64,000 nucleotides of DNA from Prauserella marina (GCF_002240355.1 NZ_CP016353.1:558001-622000), one strand, 5' to 3'. Shown: positions 24,181-33,069, counted from the first letter of the stretch. Program-made: numbers and translations. The notes: generated by a model from the sequence alone, not told the origin.

Positions 24181-25395
24181 ATGCCGGGAAACCAAGTAGT
24201 CGTATACCAAGGTCCGGGACAGGTTTCCGTCGAGTCGATCGACTATCCCAAGCTCGAACTTCCCAACGATGTCGTGCAGGGGCTGGGATTGCCGCGCAAG
24301 GCGCCGCACGCCGCGATCCTGAAAATCGTGTCGACCAACATCTGTGGCAGCGATCAGCACATGGTGCGCGGTCGAACGACCGCCCCCGTCGGACAGACGC
24401 TGGGGCACGAGATCACCGGAGAGGTGGTTGAGGCAGGCGAGGATGTTCTGTTCGTCAAGCAGGGCGACATCTGTTCCGTGCCGTTCAACATCGCTTGTGG
24501 GCGGTGCCGGATGTGCAACGAGGGCAAGACCGGTATCTGCTTGAACGTCAATCCCGCCCGGCCCGGCGCGGCGTACGGGTACGTCGACATGGGCGGCTGG
24601 ATCGGTGGCCAGGCCGAGTACGTGATGGTGCCCTACGCCGACTTCAACCTGTTGCCATTCCCTGACAGGGATCAGGCGCTGGAGAAGATTCTCGATCTGA
24701 CGATGCTGTCGGACATTTTCCCAACCGGCTACCACGGTGCCTACACCGCGGGCGTCACCACGGGTTCGACCGTGTACGTCGCGGGTGCCGGTCCCGTCGG
24801 TCTGGCCGCGGCGCACGCCGCGCAGCTGCTCGGCGCGTCGATCGTCATCGTCGGTGACATGATTCCCGAACGGCTCGAACAGGCCCGCAGCTTCGGCTGC
24901 GAGACCGTCGATTTGCGAGAGTCGGCCGAATTGGCCGACATGATCAAGGAGATCACCGGTGAGCCGGTGGTCGACGCCGCCGTCGACGCGGTCGGGTTCG
25001 AGGCACGAGGGCACGGAAGGGACGCCGCCGAACAACCCGCGACGGTGCTCAACGACATCATGACCATCGCGAGAGCGGGCGCCTCACTCGGTATTCCGGG
25101 GCTTTACGTCACCGGTGATCCAGGCGGGGTCGACGACAACGCCAAGGTCGGCCAGCTCGGTGTGCGGATCGGGCTCGGTTGGGCCAAGTCGCATTCGTTC
25201 ACGACCGGTCAGTGTCCGGTGAAGCAGTACAACCGGTTGCTGATGAACATGATTCTCAGTGACAAGGCGCAGATCGCGAAGGCGGTCAACGCCACCGTGC
25301 TTCCGCTCGGCCAGGCGCCGAACGGCTACGCGGACTTCGATCATGGCGCGGCGAAGAAGTTCGTGCTCGACCCGCACGGCATGGTCAGGGCTTAG
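24181..25395 (+). CDS. fdhA: Glutathione-independent formaldehyde dehydrogenase
   Basis: The 404-residue zinc alcohol-dehydrogenase-family enzyme oxidises formaldehyde to formate with NAD without glutathione or mycothiol. Catalytic-zinc residues are Cys55 in NICGSDQH and His76 in GHEITGE; structural-zinc cysteines are 106, 109, 112 and 120. The Rossmann motif VAGAGPVGLAAAHAA is near residue 200. The insertions and the SFTTGQCPVKQYNR tail match the Pseudomonas putida FdhA group. ATG 24181 follows AAAGGGG at 7 nt. It is transcribed alone and ends at a hairpin. The VanA/VanB-like demethylase genes 5 kb away would release formaldehyde, giving it a possible partner pathway. Confidence 0.93.
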   Translation: MPGNQVVVYQGPGQVSVESIDYPKLELPNDVVQGLGLPRKAPHAAILKIVSTNICGSDQHMVRGRTTAPVGQTLGHEITGEVVEAGEDVLFVKQGDICSVPFNIACGRCRMCNEGKTGICLNVNPARPGAAYGYVDMGGWIGGQAEYVMVPYADFNLLPFPDRDQALEKILDLTMLSDIFPTGYHGAYTAGVTTGSTVYVAGAGPVGLAAAHAAQLLGASIVIVGDMIPERLEQARSFGCETVDLRESAELADMIKEITGEPVVDAAVDAVGFEARGHGRDAAEQPATVLNDIMTIARAGASLGIPGLYVTGDPGGVDDNAKVGQLGVRIGLGWAKSHSFTTGQCPVKQYNRLLMNMILSDKAQIAKAVNATVLPLGQAPNGYADFDHGAAKKFVLDPHGMVRA

Positions 25396-25402
25396 CGGGT
25401 GA

Positions 25403-25437
25403 TCGCCGGGACGTGAGGGGCAGGCGCGTCCCGGCGA
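25403..25437 (+). terminator. Terminator after fdhA
   Basis: TCGCCGGGACG (25403-25413) and CGTCCCGGCGA (25427-25437) form a perfect 11-bp stem eight nt past the fdhA stop, between convergent genes. No long T-run. Confidence 0.6.
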
Positions 25438-25475
25438 CATCAGGTTCGTCTTGATGGTCCATTGTGGTCTGCGTG

Positions 25476-25958
25476 TCACTGTCGAGCGCGCAAGGTGGGG
25501 GCGATGGTTGCCGCCTCGGGCGGATCGTGGCGCCCCGGCAGCCCGTCCGCCAGTGTGTGCGCCCACGTCGCCAGTCCGGCGATGTCGATGTCGTGTGGTG
25601 GCGCGTCCGCGAAAGGCGTGATGTTGTCGGCGCCCCTGCGCAATAGCGACGCCGCCCCGGTGAGGTTGCCCCTGGCCGCGTGGGTGATACCCACCGCGAG
25701 CTGGGCAAGGCCGCGCCACAGTTCGCGTTCCGTGTCGGGGCCTGATTTCCAGGCGTCTTCGAAAACCTCGTGCGCGTGGAACGGCTTTCCCTCGTTCAAC
25801 AGGGTTTGTGCTTCACGGAGCGCGGCGTCGGCGGTGCGCACGATGCCCTCCGGTTGGCGTTCGACGCCTGGTGTGCCGTAGGGGAGGGGGCGGCCGAGGC
25901 CGTCTCGTGGCCGTGCGTTGCGGGCGCGCCCCTCGTCGTCTCGATCTCGGTCAGCCAC
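25476..25958 (-). CDS. DUF309-family protein
   Basis: This 160-residue protein has the DUF309 helical core: AALREAQTLLNEGKPFHAHEVFEDAWK, ELWRGLAQLAVGITHAARGN and GAASLLRRGADNI. The conserved HxxHE-like FHAHEVFED and WRGL segments are characteristic. Members are small soluble proteins of unknown function. The N-terminal 30 residues are charged and variable (MADRDRDDEGRARN). The start lies 22 nt downstream of the ctaD stop on the same strand, so the two may form one transcript. A role with respiratory oxidase assembly is not indicated by the family. Confidence 0.85.
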   Translation of the reverse strand: MADRDRDDEGRARNARPRDGLGRPLPYGTPGVERQPEGIVRTADAALREAQTLLNEGKPFHAHEVFEDAWKSGPDTERELWRGLAQLAVGITHAARGNLTGAASLLRRGADNITPFADAPPHDIDIAGLATWAHTLADGLPGRHDPPEAATIAPTLRARQ

Positions 25959-25979
25959 GGCCCCGAGTCTCGCACGTGC

Positions 25980-27713
25980 TCAGTGAGGACTCTCGATCTG
26001 CTCCTCTTCCTCGTGCGGGATCGCCCTGCCGGTGAGCGTGATGTGGCCTTCCTGTCGCATTCGTTCGACCAGGTGCGGGTAGTGCAGTTCGAATGCGGGC
26101 CGCTCTGAGCGGATCTTGGGCAGCTCGGTGAAGTTGTGCCGGGGCGGAGGACACGACGTCGCCCATTCCAGTGAGTTGCCGAAGCCCCACGGGTCGTCGA
26201 CGGTGACGACTTCCCCGTAGCGGTAGCTGCGCACCACGTTCCACAGGAAGGGCAGCATCGAGAGGCCGAGTATGAAAGCGCCGATCGTCGAGATCGTGTT
26301 GAGCGTGGTGAACCCGTCCGAAGGCAGGTAGTCGGCGTAGCGGCGCGGCATTCCTTCGTCACCGAGCCAGTGCTGGATGAGGAAGGTGAGGTGGAAGCCG
26401 AAGAACGTCAGCCAGAAGTGCAGCTTGCCCAATGGCTCGTTGAGCATCCGGCCGGTGAATTTCGGGAACCAGAAATAGATGCCCGCGAAGGTCGCGAACA
26501 CGATCGTGCCGAACAGGACGTAGTGGAAGTGGGCCACGACGAAATAGCTGTCGGTGACATGGAAGTCGAGGGCCGGCGCGGCGAGTATCACGCCGGTGAG
26601 GCCGCCGAGCAGGAACGTGACGAGAAAGCCGAGGGACCACAGCATCGGCGTTTCGAAGGTGATGCTGCCTTTCCACATGGTGCCGATCCAGTTGAAGAAT
26701 TTGATACCGGTCGGAACCGCGATCAGGAATGTCAGCAGTGAGAAGAACGGAAGCAGTACCGCGCCCGTCGCGAACATGTGGTGGGCCCACACGACGAACG
26801 ACAGCGCGGTGATGCCCATGGTCGCGAACACCATGAGCCGGTAGCCGAAGAGCGGTTTGCGGCTGAACACCGGGATGATCTCCGTGACGATGCCGAAGAA
26901 CGGCAGCGCGACGATGTACACCTCGGGGTGGCCGAAGAACCAGAACAGGTGTTGCCACAGGATCGCGCCACCGTTGGCTGGATCGAAGACGTGCGCGCCG
27001 ATATGCCGGTCGGCGGCGAGCGCGAAGAGCGCGGCGGTGAGAATCGGGAAGGCCGCGAGCACGAGGACGCTGGTGAACAGGATGTTCCAGGTGAAGATCG
27101 GCATCCGCCACATCGTCATTCCGGGGCCTCGAAGGCAGACGATGGTGGTGATCATGTTGACGGCGCCGAGAATGGTGCCGAGACCCGACACGATCAAGCC
27201 CATGACCCACAGGTCGCCACCCACGCCGACGGAGTACTCGGCCCGGGAGAGCGGTGTGTAGGCGGTCCAGCCGAAGTCGGCGCCGCCGCCGGGAGTGAGC
27301 AGCGAGGCGACCACGATCGTGCCACCGAAGAGGAACAACCAATAGGAGAAGGCGTTCAGCCGGGGAAAGGCGACGTCAGGTGAGCCGATCTGTAGTGGAA
27401 GTACGAGATTGGCGAATGCGAACAGAATGGGTGTCGCGTACAGCAACAGCATCACGGTGCCGTGCATCGTGAAAAGCTGGTTGTACTGCTCCTGCGACAG
27501 GAATTGCAGACCCGGCCTCGCGAGTTCGCCGCGCATGAGCAGCGCGAGAACGCCGCCGATCATGAAGAAGACCATGGCCGTGACGAGGTACATCATGCCG
27601 ATCTTCTTGTGATCGGTGGTGCGCAGGAGGGCCAGCAGTCCTTGGCCCCGTTTTCCCGTATGCGGGGCTGGACGCTGGATTCTCGTCGGCCGCATACCGA
27701 TCTGAGTGTCCAA
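25980..27713 (-). CDS. ctaD: Cytochrome c oxidase subunit I
   Basis: The 577-residue catalytic subunit of the aa3-type oxidase contains heme a, heme a3 and CuB and reduces oxygen at the cytoplasmic membrane. Twelve hydrophobic helices are apparent. The heme a ligand His is in [12 protein letters not shown], the CuB site is in [14 protein letters not shown] with the His-Tyr pair, then [10 protein letters not shown], and the a3/a ligands are in [14 protein letters not shown]. The long C-terminal cytoplasmic tail fits actinobacterial CtaD. ctaC and ctaE are not adjacent, as usual in actinomycetes, where ctaD is often separate. Downstream DUF309 follows closely. Confidence 0.97.
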   Translation of the reverse strand: MDTQIGMRPTRIQRPAPHTGKRGQGLLALLRTTDHKKIGMMYLVTAMVFFMIGGVLALLMRGELARPGLQFLSQEQYNQLFTMHGTVMLLLYATPILFAFANLVLPLQIGSPDVAFPRLNAFSYWLFLFGGTIVVASLLTPGGGADFGWTAYTPLSRAEYSVGVGGDLWVMGLIVSGLGTILGAVNMITTIVCLRGPGMTMWRMPIFTWNILFTSVLVLAAFPILTAALFALAADRHIGAHVFDPANGGAILWQHLFWFFGHPEVYIVALPFFGIVTEIIPVFSRKPLFGYRLMVFATMGITALSFVVWAHHMFATGAVLLPFFSLLTFLIAVPTGIKFFNWIGTMWKGSITFETPMLWSLGFLVTFLLGGLTGVILAAPALDFHVTDSYFVVAHFHYVLFGTIVFATFAGIYFWFPKFTGRMLNEPLGKLHFWLTFFGFHLTFLIQHWLGDEGMPRRYADYLPSDGFTTLNTISTIGAFILGLSMLPFLWNVVRSYRYGEVVTVDDPWGFGNSLEWATSCPPPRHNFTELPKIRSERPAFELHYPHLVERMRQEGHITLTGRAIPHEEEEQIESPH

Positions 27714-27829
27714 GGTGCACCTCCACCGGCGTGGGTGCGGCCCTGGCCCGCTGCATCGCGGGTCGGGTCAGGTCAGGAATACGGTAGCCCCGGCGCCCGT
27801 CTGTCGCATCCCGCTGAAGGCTGGTTGTG

Positions 27830-28261
27830 TCACTGCCGGTACGACTCGACCTCGCTGACCGGACGTACCGTGGCATCGCCGGGGTTCTCGCCGAATTCGG
27901 CGCGCGCCCTGCGCTGGCGTAGCAGATCCCAGCACTGGTCGAGGCGCTGCTCGATGTCGCGGAGCCGGGTGCGGTCCTCGTCGGTCAGCCCTTTTCCCGT
28001 CGCCCGCGAACGGAGTTCGTGTTCTTCGGTGATGAGTTCGTCGATGCGGGCGATGGGATTGTCGGGATCGCCGGGGTTGCCGGGATTGTGGGGCGCGCTG
28101 GGGGTGTCGGAATTGTGGGGAGTGCCGACAGAGCCGGGGTTGCCGACAGAGCCGGGGGCGTCGACAGCGCCGGGGGCGTTGGGAGTACGGCGGGCGCCGG
28201 GGTCGGGTGGAGCTTTCGAGCCGGGTCCCGTGTTCCTTTCCTGCCCGTCCTGTGCGGCCAT
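27830..28261 (-). CDS. DUF2630-family protein with Gly/Pro-rich N-terminal repeat
   Basis: The C-terminal 75 residues (ARIDELITEEHELRSRA, RLRDIEQRLDQCWDLLRQRR, GDATVRPVSEVESY) are the complete DUF2630 domain, a small helical actinobacterial protein of unknown role. It is preceded by about 68 residues of collagen-like low complexity (PGSVGNPGSVGTPHN, NPGNPGDPDNP) produced in part by 18-bp DNA repeats at 28122-28175. Most family members lack such an extension. The ATG at 28261 has AAAGGAG 7 nt upstream, which supports the long form. It lies upstream of ctaD on the same strand with a gap of 116 nt. Confidence 0.82.
   Translation of the reverse strand: MAAQDGQERNTGPGSKAPPDPGARRTPNAPGAVDAPGSVGNPGSVGTPHNSDTPSAPHNPGNPGDPDNPIARIDELITEEHELRSRATGKGLTDEDRTRLRDIEQRLDQCWDLLRQRRARAEFGENPGDATVRPVSEVESYRQ
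28122..28175 (-). repeat. 18-bp tandem repeat, three units
   Basis: Units at 28122-28139, 28140-28157 and 28158-28175 share the core CCGACAGAGCCGGGG with few changes and encode a six-residue PGSVGN-like repeat in the DUF2630 protein. Confidence 0.7.
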
Positions 28262-28315
28262 GGAGAACTCCTTTCCCTGCCTGTGGTCACCGTACGCCCG
28301 CGAGCCCCCAACGAC

Positions 28316-28422
28316 ATTTCGCGGGCTAAACGCGGTACTTGCGTACGCTAACTACCGCGTTTAGCCCGCTAACTGCGGTCGGGGGCGGGGCAGGGACCGC
28401 GTTTAGCCCGCGAAATGCGGTT
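28316..28422. repeat. Palindromic intergenic repeat cluster, locus A (three copies)
   Basis: GCGGGCTAAACGCGGTA occurs at 28321-28337, its inverse TACCGCGTTTAGCCCGC at 28353-28369, and ACCGCGTTTAGCCCGC again at 28396-28411 followed by GAAATGCGGT. The full unit is a palindrome with ACCGC(A/G)TTT and AAACGCGGT arms around a GCGGGCT core. Related copies lie at 52743-52813. The third copy supplies the last codons and the TAA of the IclR gene. Confidence 0.85.
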
Positions 28423-29167
28423 CGGCGGGGGTGAGCATTCGGGAGATGCCCCTCGCAGCGGCTTGCACGACGGGGGCCAGCGCGATCGGTTCGGCCGTGT
28501 CGGCCCGCACCACGAGCGACACCGCGGCCACCACCTCGCCGCCTGCCCCTCGAATGGGTGCCGCGACTGAAAGGGCATCCAACGTCACCTGACCGTCGCT
28601 CACCGCGTACCCGTTTTTGCGCACCGCCGCCAGCACTGCCCGCAACCGGTCCCGCTCGGTCACCGTCTTCGCCGTGTACGCCTGCAACGGCGCCGCCAGC
28701 GCCTGTTCCTGCACCGCGACCGGCGCATGGGCCAGCAACACGAGCCCAACGCCCGTCGCGTGAAGCGCGAACCGGCCCCCGACCCTCGTCAGCACCGGCA
28801 CCGCGTGCCTTCCCGCGATCCGTTCCACGAACACCAGCTCAAGCCCCTCACGCACGGCGAGCTGAACGTTTTCGTGGGTCACCTCGTAGAGATCCTCCAG
28901 AAACGGCATCGCCACGTCCCGTAACCCCAGTCCACGCGGCGCGAGCGAAGCCACCTCCCACAGCCGTAACCCGATCCGGTAACGACCGTCGGCGCCCCGT
29001 TCCAGTGCCCCCCACGCGACCAATTCGGCGGCCCTGCGGTGCGCCGTCGGCAGCGAGATACCCGCTCGCCGCGCCAGTTCGCTCAGCGAAAGCGCGGGTG
29101 CCGAGGGGGTGAATGCCTCAAGCATGGCGAGCACCTTGGCCGTCACCGACCTGGCATCAGCGCCCAC
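28403..29167 (-). CDS. IclR-family transcriptional regulator
   Basis: The 254-residue product has an N-terminal winged helix (KVLAMLEAFTPS...LSLSELARRAGISLPTAHRR) and a C-terminal IclR effector domain (LRDVAMPFLEDLYEVTHENVQLAV, GYAVSDGQVTLDALSVAAPI). The frame is open to 29194, but the GTG at 29167 has AGGAG 5 nt upstream and is preferred. It follows the VanA/VanB-like genes on the same strand, 45 nt beyond the reductase stop, and probably controls that operon and the divergent MFS gene in response to an aromatic acid. Its last residues HFAG and the stop codon come from a dispersed palindromic repeat. Confidence 0.88.
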   Translation of the reverse strand: MGADARSVTAKVLAMLEAFTPSAPALSLSELARRAGISLPTAHRRAAELVAWGALERGADGRYRIGLRLWEVASLAPRGLGLRDVAMPFLEDLYEVTHENVQLAVREGLELVFVERIAGRHAVPVLTRVGGRFALHATGVGLVLLAHAPVAVQEQALAAPLQAYTAKTVTERDRLRAVLAAVRKNGYAVSDGQVTLDALSVAAPIRGAGGEVVAAVSLVVRADTAEPIALAPVVQAAARGISRMLTPAEPHFAG

Positions 29168-29212
29168 CTTCACTCCTGCCCACCGCACGGCCACGGCTCA
29201 CAACGGCCGCCG

Positions 29213-30157
29213 CTACAGTTCGAGCACCAGCCGCGGCCCACTCGATCGAGACACACAGATCATCATGGTCTCACCGGCTGCCCGCTCCTCATCGGTCAAC
29301 AGCGAATCCCTGTGCTCCGGAACCCCATCGAGCACCTCGGTCTCGCACGTTCCGCACGTCCCCTCCTGACACGACGACAACACCGGGATCCCCGCAGCCT
29401 CCACCACCTCAAGGATGGACTTGCTCTCAGGAACGGTCAGCGTCCTGCCCGACACGGCGAGCTCTACCTCGAACGACCGCGCGGGCCCCGTGCCGAGATC
29501 CGTTCGCGGCGAGAACCGCTCGATGTGCAAGGTGCCCGGTTCCCACGACGCGCAGCCGAGTTCAGCCGCCGCCAGCAGCGGCTCGGGGCCACAGCAGTAC
29601 ACCGCCGTCTCCGCGACGGGAGCGCCGAGCAGCCGGGGCAACGGCAGCAACCCCGTCTCGTCCTCCGGGTACACCTCGACCCGATCCCCGTACTTGGCCG
29701 CGAGGTCGTCGGCGAACGCCATCGAAGCCCGCCGCCGTCCTCCGTAGACCAGCCGCCATTCCGCGCCCCTCGCGTCGGCTTCGGCAACCATCGGCAACAG
29801 CGGCGTGATCCCGATACCACCCGCGATGAACAGATACCGTGATGCCGGAGCGAGCGCGAAGTTGTTCCTCGGACCCCTCGCCGGCACCTTCGTGCCTTCG
29901 GTGAGCCGGTCGTGCACGAACGCCGAACCACCACGGCCCGATGGTTCGCGCAACACCGCGACCATCAGCGCGGACCGGTCGGCGGGGTCACCACACAACG
30001 AGTACTGCCGTTCGAGACCGTCGGCGAGCAGAAGATCGATGTGCGCTCCTGGTTCCCATGCCGGAACGGGATCCCCGCTCTCGGTCACCAGCGTCAACCG
30101 CAGCACGTCCTCGGCCACCGGTTCCCGGCGGGCGAGGACCAGTTCGAACTCAGACAC
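29213..30157 (-). CDS. VanB-like oxidoreductase (FMN/NAD plus 2Fe-2S ferredoxin domain)
   Basis: This 314-residue class IA reductase passes electrons from NADH through FMN to a plant-type 2Fe-2S cluster and then to the partner Rieske oxygenase. Seen are the flavin domain (RQYSLCGDPADR), the NAD domain (YLFIAGGIGITPLLPMV and VYCCGPEPLLAA) and the C-terminal ferredoxin with cysteines in SSCQEGTCGTCETEV and a fourth in MMICVSRS. The GTG at 30157 has GAGGGAG upstream and overlaps the 72-residue gene by 8 nt; the longer ATG frame is not family-like. Together with the Rieske gene it forms a two-component O-demethylase or ring-hydroxylase. Confidence 0.92.
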   Translation of the reverse strand: MSEFELVLARREPVAEDVLRLTLVTESGDPVPAWEPGAHIDLLLADGLERQYSLCGDPADRSALMVAVLREPSGRGGSAFVHDRLTEGTKVPARGPRNNFALAPASRYLFIAGGIGITPLLPMVAEADARGAEWRLVYGGRRRASMAFADDLAAKYGDRVEVYPEDETGLLPLPRLLGAPVAETAVYCCGPEPLLAAAELGCASWEPGTLHIERFSPRTDLGTGPARSFEVELAVSGRTLTVPESKSILEVVEAAGIPVLSSCQEGTCGTCETEVLDGVPEHRDSLLTDEERAAGETMMICVSRSSGPRLVLEL

Positions 30158-30368
30158 CCGCGAACTCCCTCGCCGGAGGATCGGCCCCCGCAGCAGTGCT
30201 CTGTTCATGACCTTCCGGGTGCGCGAGCAACCAGTCCCATAGTTCGACGGGGTCCTCGGACTCGTGTTCCGCGCCGCAGTGGCACACGCCGAGCAACCGG
30301 TCGGTGCCGAGCACCCAGTGAATCCGGTACACCATGTCGCCGCGCAGCATCGCGGGAAGCCCGGTCAT
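30150..30368 (-). CDS. Small conserved-type protein within the oxygenase operon
   Basis: A 72-residue protein, MTGLPAMLRGDMVYRIHWVL then GVCHCGAEHESEDPVELWDWLLAHPEGH. The C-H-C plus two histidines could bind a metal. It overlaps the stop of the Rieske oxygenase gene by 4 nt (ATGA) and the start of the reductase gene by 8 nt, so it is translated with both. I do not recognise a named family. Position suggests an accessory to the oxygenase complex, for instance in assembly or substrate handling, but this is inference. Confidence 0.7.
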   Translation of the reverse strand: MTGLPAMLRGDMVYRIHWVLGTDRLLGVCHCGAEHESEDPVELWDWLLAHPEGHEQSTAAGADPPAREFAGV

Positions 30369-31432
30369 GAGCGCACCGCCGGAACGGGCCTCGAACCGGC
30401 TTGGCTTCCCCTTTCGATCATCCGCCTGAGGAAGCGGCGAGCGGCGAGACCACCGGTGTCGATGTTGATACTCAGTTCCTGGTAGCCGTCGCGTTCGCTC
30501 TCGATCACCTGTTCAAGCACGTCGAGCGCCGTCACGTCCTGTAGTACGACGGTTCTGTTGCTCTCGGCGAGAAACGCGGAAACCTCATCGTCGCCGAGTG
30601 CGAAATCCCGTGCCACAGCCCAGAAATCGTGGGTGCTGTGCTCGGTTTCCGGGGTGATCGCGTACACGACCTCCACGTGGAAGGCGTCGGGATCACTGCC
30701 GTCTTCGTTCGGCAGCACGCCAACCGGCGCGATCCTGCTGTGCAGCAGGTAAAGGCACGGAGGGTGGTACTCGATGTCCTGCCAGCGCGTGATACGCCCC
30801 TCGATGCCCGTCGACTTGGCGTAGAAGGAAGGGCATTCCGCGTCGGCCATGTGCCTGCTGACGTAGATGATTTCCTTGTCCTCGTCGACCTCCGTGCTGA
30901 TCGGGGTGTTGGCCACCTCGGGAGTTCCGATGTAGCCGCCGTGGAGATAGGTCTCGTGGGACAGGTCCATCAGGTTGTCGACGAGCAGCTCGTAACGTGC
31001 CCGCAATGGCTCCATCCCGCACACCGTCGTGTAGGCGGGATCGGCGAGCCACGGCGCGCGGGGAATTGCCGCCGCGTCGGCCTTGTCGTTGTCGCCGATC
31101 CAGACCCACACGAACGAATCCTGCTCGACAACCGGGTACGCGGGCACCCGCGCGGTCCTCGGGATTCGGCTCTGCCCCGGCACGAAAACGCATGTTCCCG
31201 TTCTGTCGTAGGTGAAGCCGTGGTAGCCGCACACGATCGTGTCGCCGTCGAGCCGGGATTCGGAAAGCGGGAACCTGCGGTGCACACACCGGTCGGCGAG
31301 CGCGACCACCTCGCCGGTTTCCGTGCGGTAGAAGACAAGCGGTTCGCCAAGCACGGTCCTCGCGAACAACTCGCGGCCGATGTCCTTGCTGTAGGCAGCC
31401 ACATACCACTGGTTTCGGGCAAAGGTCGTCAT
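30365..31432 (-). CDS. VanA-like Rieske non-heme iron oxygenase, O-demethylase type
   Basis: The 355-residue terminal oxygenase starts MTTFARNQWYVAAYSKDIG as in vanillate demethylase VanA. The Rieske cluster ligands are Cys49-x-His51 and Cys68-x2-His71 (CVHRR...CGYHGF). The mononuclear iron site is in DNLMDLSHETYLHG near residue 165. VanA-type enzymes remove O-methyl groups from methoxybenzoates, releasing formaldehyde; the exact substrate is not evident. The open frame extends 66 codons upstream but only into the divergent promoter region. It shares an operon with the 72-residue protein, the VanB-like reductase and the IclR regulator. Confidence 0.9.
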   Translation of the reverse strand: MTTFARNQWYVAAYSKDIGRELFARTVLGEPLVFYRTETGEVVALADRCVHRRFPLSESRLDGDTIVCGYHGFTYDRTGTCVFVPGQSRIPRTARVPAYPVVEQDSFVWVWIGDNDKADAAAIPRAPWLADPAYTTVCGMEPLRARYELLVDNLMDLSHETYLHGGYIGTPEVANTPISTEVDEDKEIIYVSRHMADAECPSFYAKSTGIEGRITRWQDIEYHPPCLYLLHSRIAPVGVLPNEDGSDPDAFHVEVVYAITPETEHSTHDFWAVARDFALGDDEVSAFLAESNRTVVLQDVTALDVLEQVIESERDGYQELSINIDTGGLAARRFLRRMIERGSQAGSRPVPAVRS

Positions 31433-31593
31433 TGACGTTGCTCCTCGAACGGCGTGCTGGAGACGTCCTGACTGTGAGGCTTCATCGTGAGGCGAAGCCA
31501 TGTCTGTTTTCATCCACTGAAAGAATTTGTGGATTCCGTTCATCGGAACGCCGGGCGAGCGTTGCCGAGGTTTCGTTGCCAAGGTGCTCCCGC
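31433..31593. promoter_or_regulatory. Divergent promoter region between oxygenase operon and MFS gene
   Basis: This 161-bp region separates two divergent units and should carry the IclR operator. The repeat of TTCATC/GATTCCG-like motifs around 31485-31545 is suggestive, but I cannot define a clear palindrome. Confidence 0.35.
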
Positions 31594-33069
31594 ATGACTG
31601 GGTCAGAGCCCACACCGGAGCGAGGGACACCGTTCTTCCCTGAGCCTGGGCAACGAAACGGCACCCGTTATCGCGCGCTGTGGACCGTGCTGCTGCTCGG
31701 CTGGGTCGTCAGCTACGCCGATCGGACGCTCACCGGGCCCGTCGTGAGCTGGATGCTCGCCAACGACGTCGGATTCATCGCCGACGCGAGCGATCCGCGC
31801 GCACTCGGCGGACTCATCGGCTCCCTGTTCTTCACCGGATACATGCTCACCCAGTATCCGGGTGGCAGACTCGGCGATCGCTTCGGGCACAGGGAAATGA
31901 TCGTGCTCTCCTTGCTGTGGGCCGCGGTAATGACCGCTGTTTCCGGCATCGTCGTAGGGCTCATCGCATTCGTGGGCGCCAGGGTGCTGACTGGTCTCGG
32001 CGAAGGAGTGTTCTACTCCAACGACCGAACGCTGATCCTCAATCACACACCGCCGAAACGGCGTACCCTCGGACTTGGTGTGGTCATTTCCGGGCTTTCC
32101 ATCGGACTCACGATCGGCATCGTCTGCACCCCGCTGCTCATCGAATGGGGCGAATCTCTGGGAATGGGCGGGGAATCGTGGCGGGCACCTTTCCTTGTTT
32201 TCGCGGCAGTTTCGTTGGTGGTGGCGGGACTGTGCTGGTACTTCTTCCACCGTCACCTCGGCGGAAAGTTGCGGCTGGGACCACCCTTCCTCCGGCTGCT
32301 CGCGGTATCGATCCCTTTGCTGGCAGCGGTTCTCGCCTTGTTCATCGTCGCCGACGAACTGCGCTGGCCGACGTGGGGAACCGCCGTCGGCTCCGGTGTG
32401 CTCGCCGTCCTCGTGATCGGAATCATCGTCGGAAGACTCCGCAGCACGCCGGAAGCAGCCACGTTGCTCAGTCGCGACATCGTCATCATCTACATCGCCT
32501 ATATCGCCATTCTGTGGAACCTCTGGTTCTTCAGTTTCTGGTCGGTGGAAATCGTCAGGGAAGCCACCGAAAGCTCACTGCTCGCGGCGGCGCTGACCGC
32601 GGCGTTCAACGCGGGAGCCGGAATTCTCGGTTTCCCCGCCGGTGGCTGGCTCGCAGACAGGGCACTGCGCAAGGGCTACGGGCGCAAACCACTGCTGGTC
32701 AGTTTCAGTGCCATCTATTCACTGCTGGTGTTCACCTTCGCCCTTTCCATCAGTGGTGACGGCGAACCTTCGCTGTTCCTGCTCGGACTGATCCTGTTCT
32801 GTTCGGGATTGTTCTTCAACGCACTCCAGCCCATCGCGCAAGGCATCACCGGCGATCTCGTCCCCGACAAACAACGAGGTTCCGCGTTCGGCTTGCTCAA
32901 CCTCGTTTCCGAAATCGGCGCCGTCGCGAGCCCTGTCGTGAGCGGTGTGCTGCGGGACGCGACGGGAAGCTGGGCCGTCGGCACCTGGGTCGCCGGCGGG
33001 ATCATGCTGGCTTCGGCCGTGATGTACTTGCTGGTCAGGGAAAAGCGGCCCGTGCTGACGGAGGAGTGA
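31594..33069 (+). CDS. MFS transporter, anion:cation symporter-like
   Basis: The 491-residue protein has twelve likely membrane helices. The first carries ALWTVLLLGWVVSYADRTLTGP, followed by the MFS loop-2/3 signature GGRLGDRFGHREM, and later NDRTLILNHTPPKRR and GGWLADRALRKGYGRK. This looks like the anion:cation symporter group that takes up aromatic or sugar acids. The ATG at 31594 precedes a hydrophilic 25-residue tail. It is divergent from the VanA-like operon, so uptake of its aromatic substrate is the natural guess. Its stop is 3 nt from the stop of the convergent response regulator gene, with no terminator between. Confidence 0.88.
   Translation: MTGSEPTPERGTPFFPEPGQRNGTRYRALWTVLLLGWVVSYADRTLTGPVVSWMLANDVGFIADASDPRALGGLIGSLFFTGYMLTQYPGGRLGDRFGHREMIVLSLLWAAVMTAVSGIVVGLIAFVGARVLTGLGEGVFYSNDRTLILNHTPPKRRTLGLGVVISGLSIGLTIGIVCTPLLIEWGESLGMGGESWRAPFLVFAAVSLVVAGLCWYFFHRHLGGKLRLGPPFLRLLAVSIPLLAAVLALFIVADELRWPTWGTAVGSGVLAVLVIGIIVGRLRSTPEAATLLSRDIVIIYIAYIAILWNLWFFSFWSVEIVREATESSLLAAALTAAFNAGAGILGFPAGGWLADRALRKGYGRKPLLVSFSAIYSLLVFTFALSISGDGEPSLFLLGLILFCSGLFFNALQPIAQGITGDLVPDKQRGSAFGLLNLVSEIGAVASPVVSGVLRDATGSWAVGTWVAGGIMLASAVMYLLVREKRPVLTEE

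Noticed and set aside
28019-28351. Gly/Val/Ala-rich plus-strand frame
   Set aside because: Antisense to the repeat of the DUF2630 protein; composition is explained by the repeat.
24181-31432. fdhA and the VanAB-like genes as one operon
   Set aside because: fdhA is on the plus strand with its own terminator, and ctaD, DUF309 and DUF2630 lie between; only a functional link is plausible.
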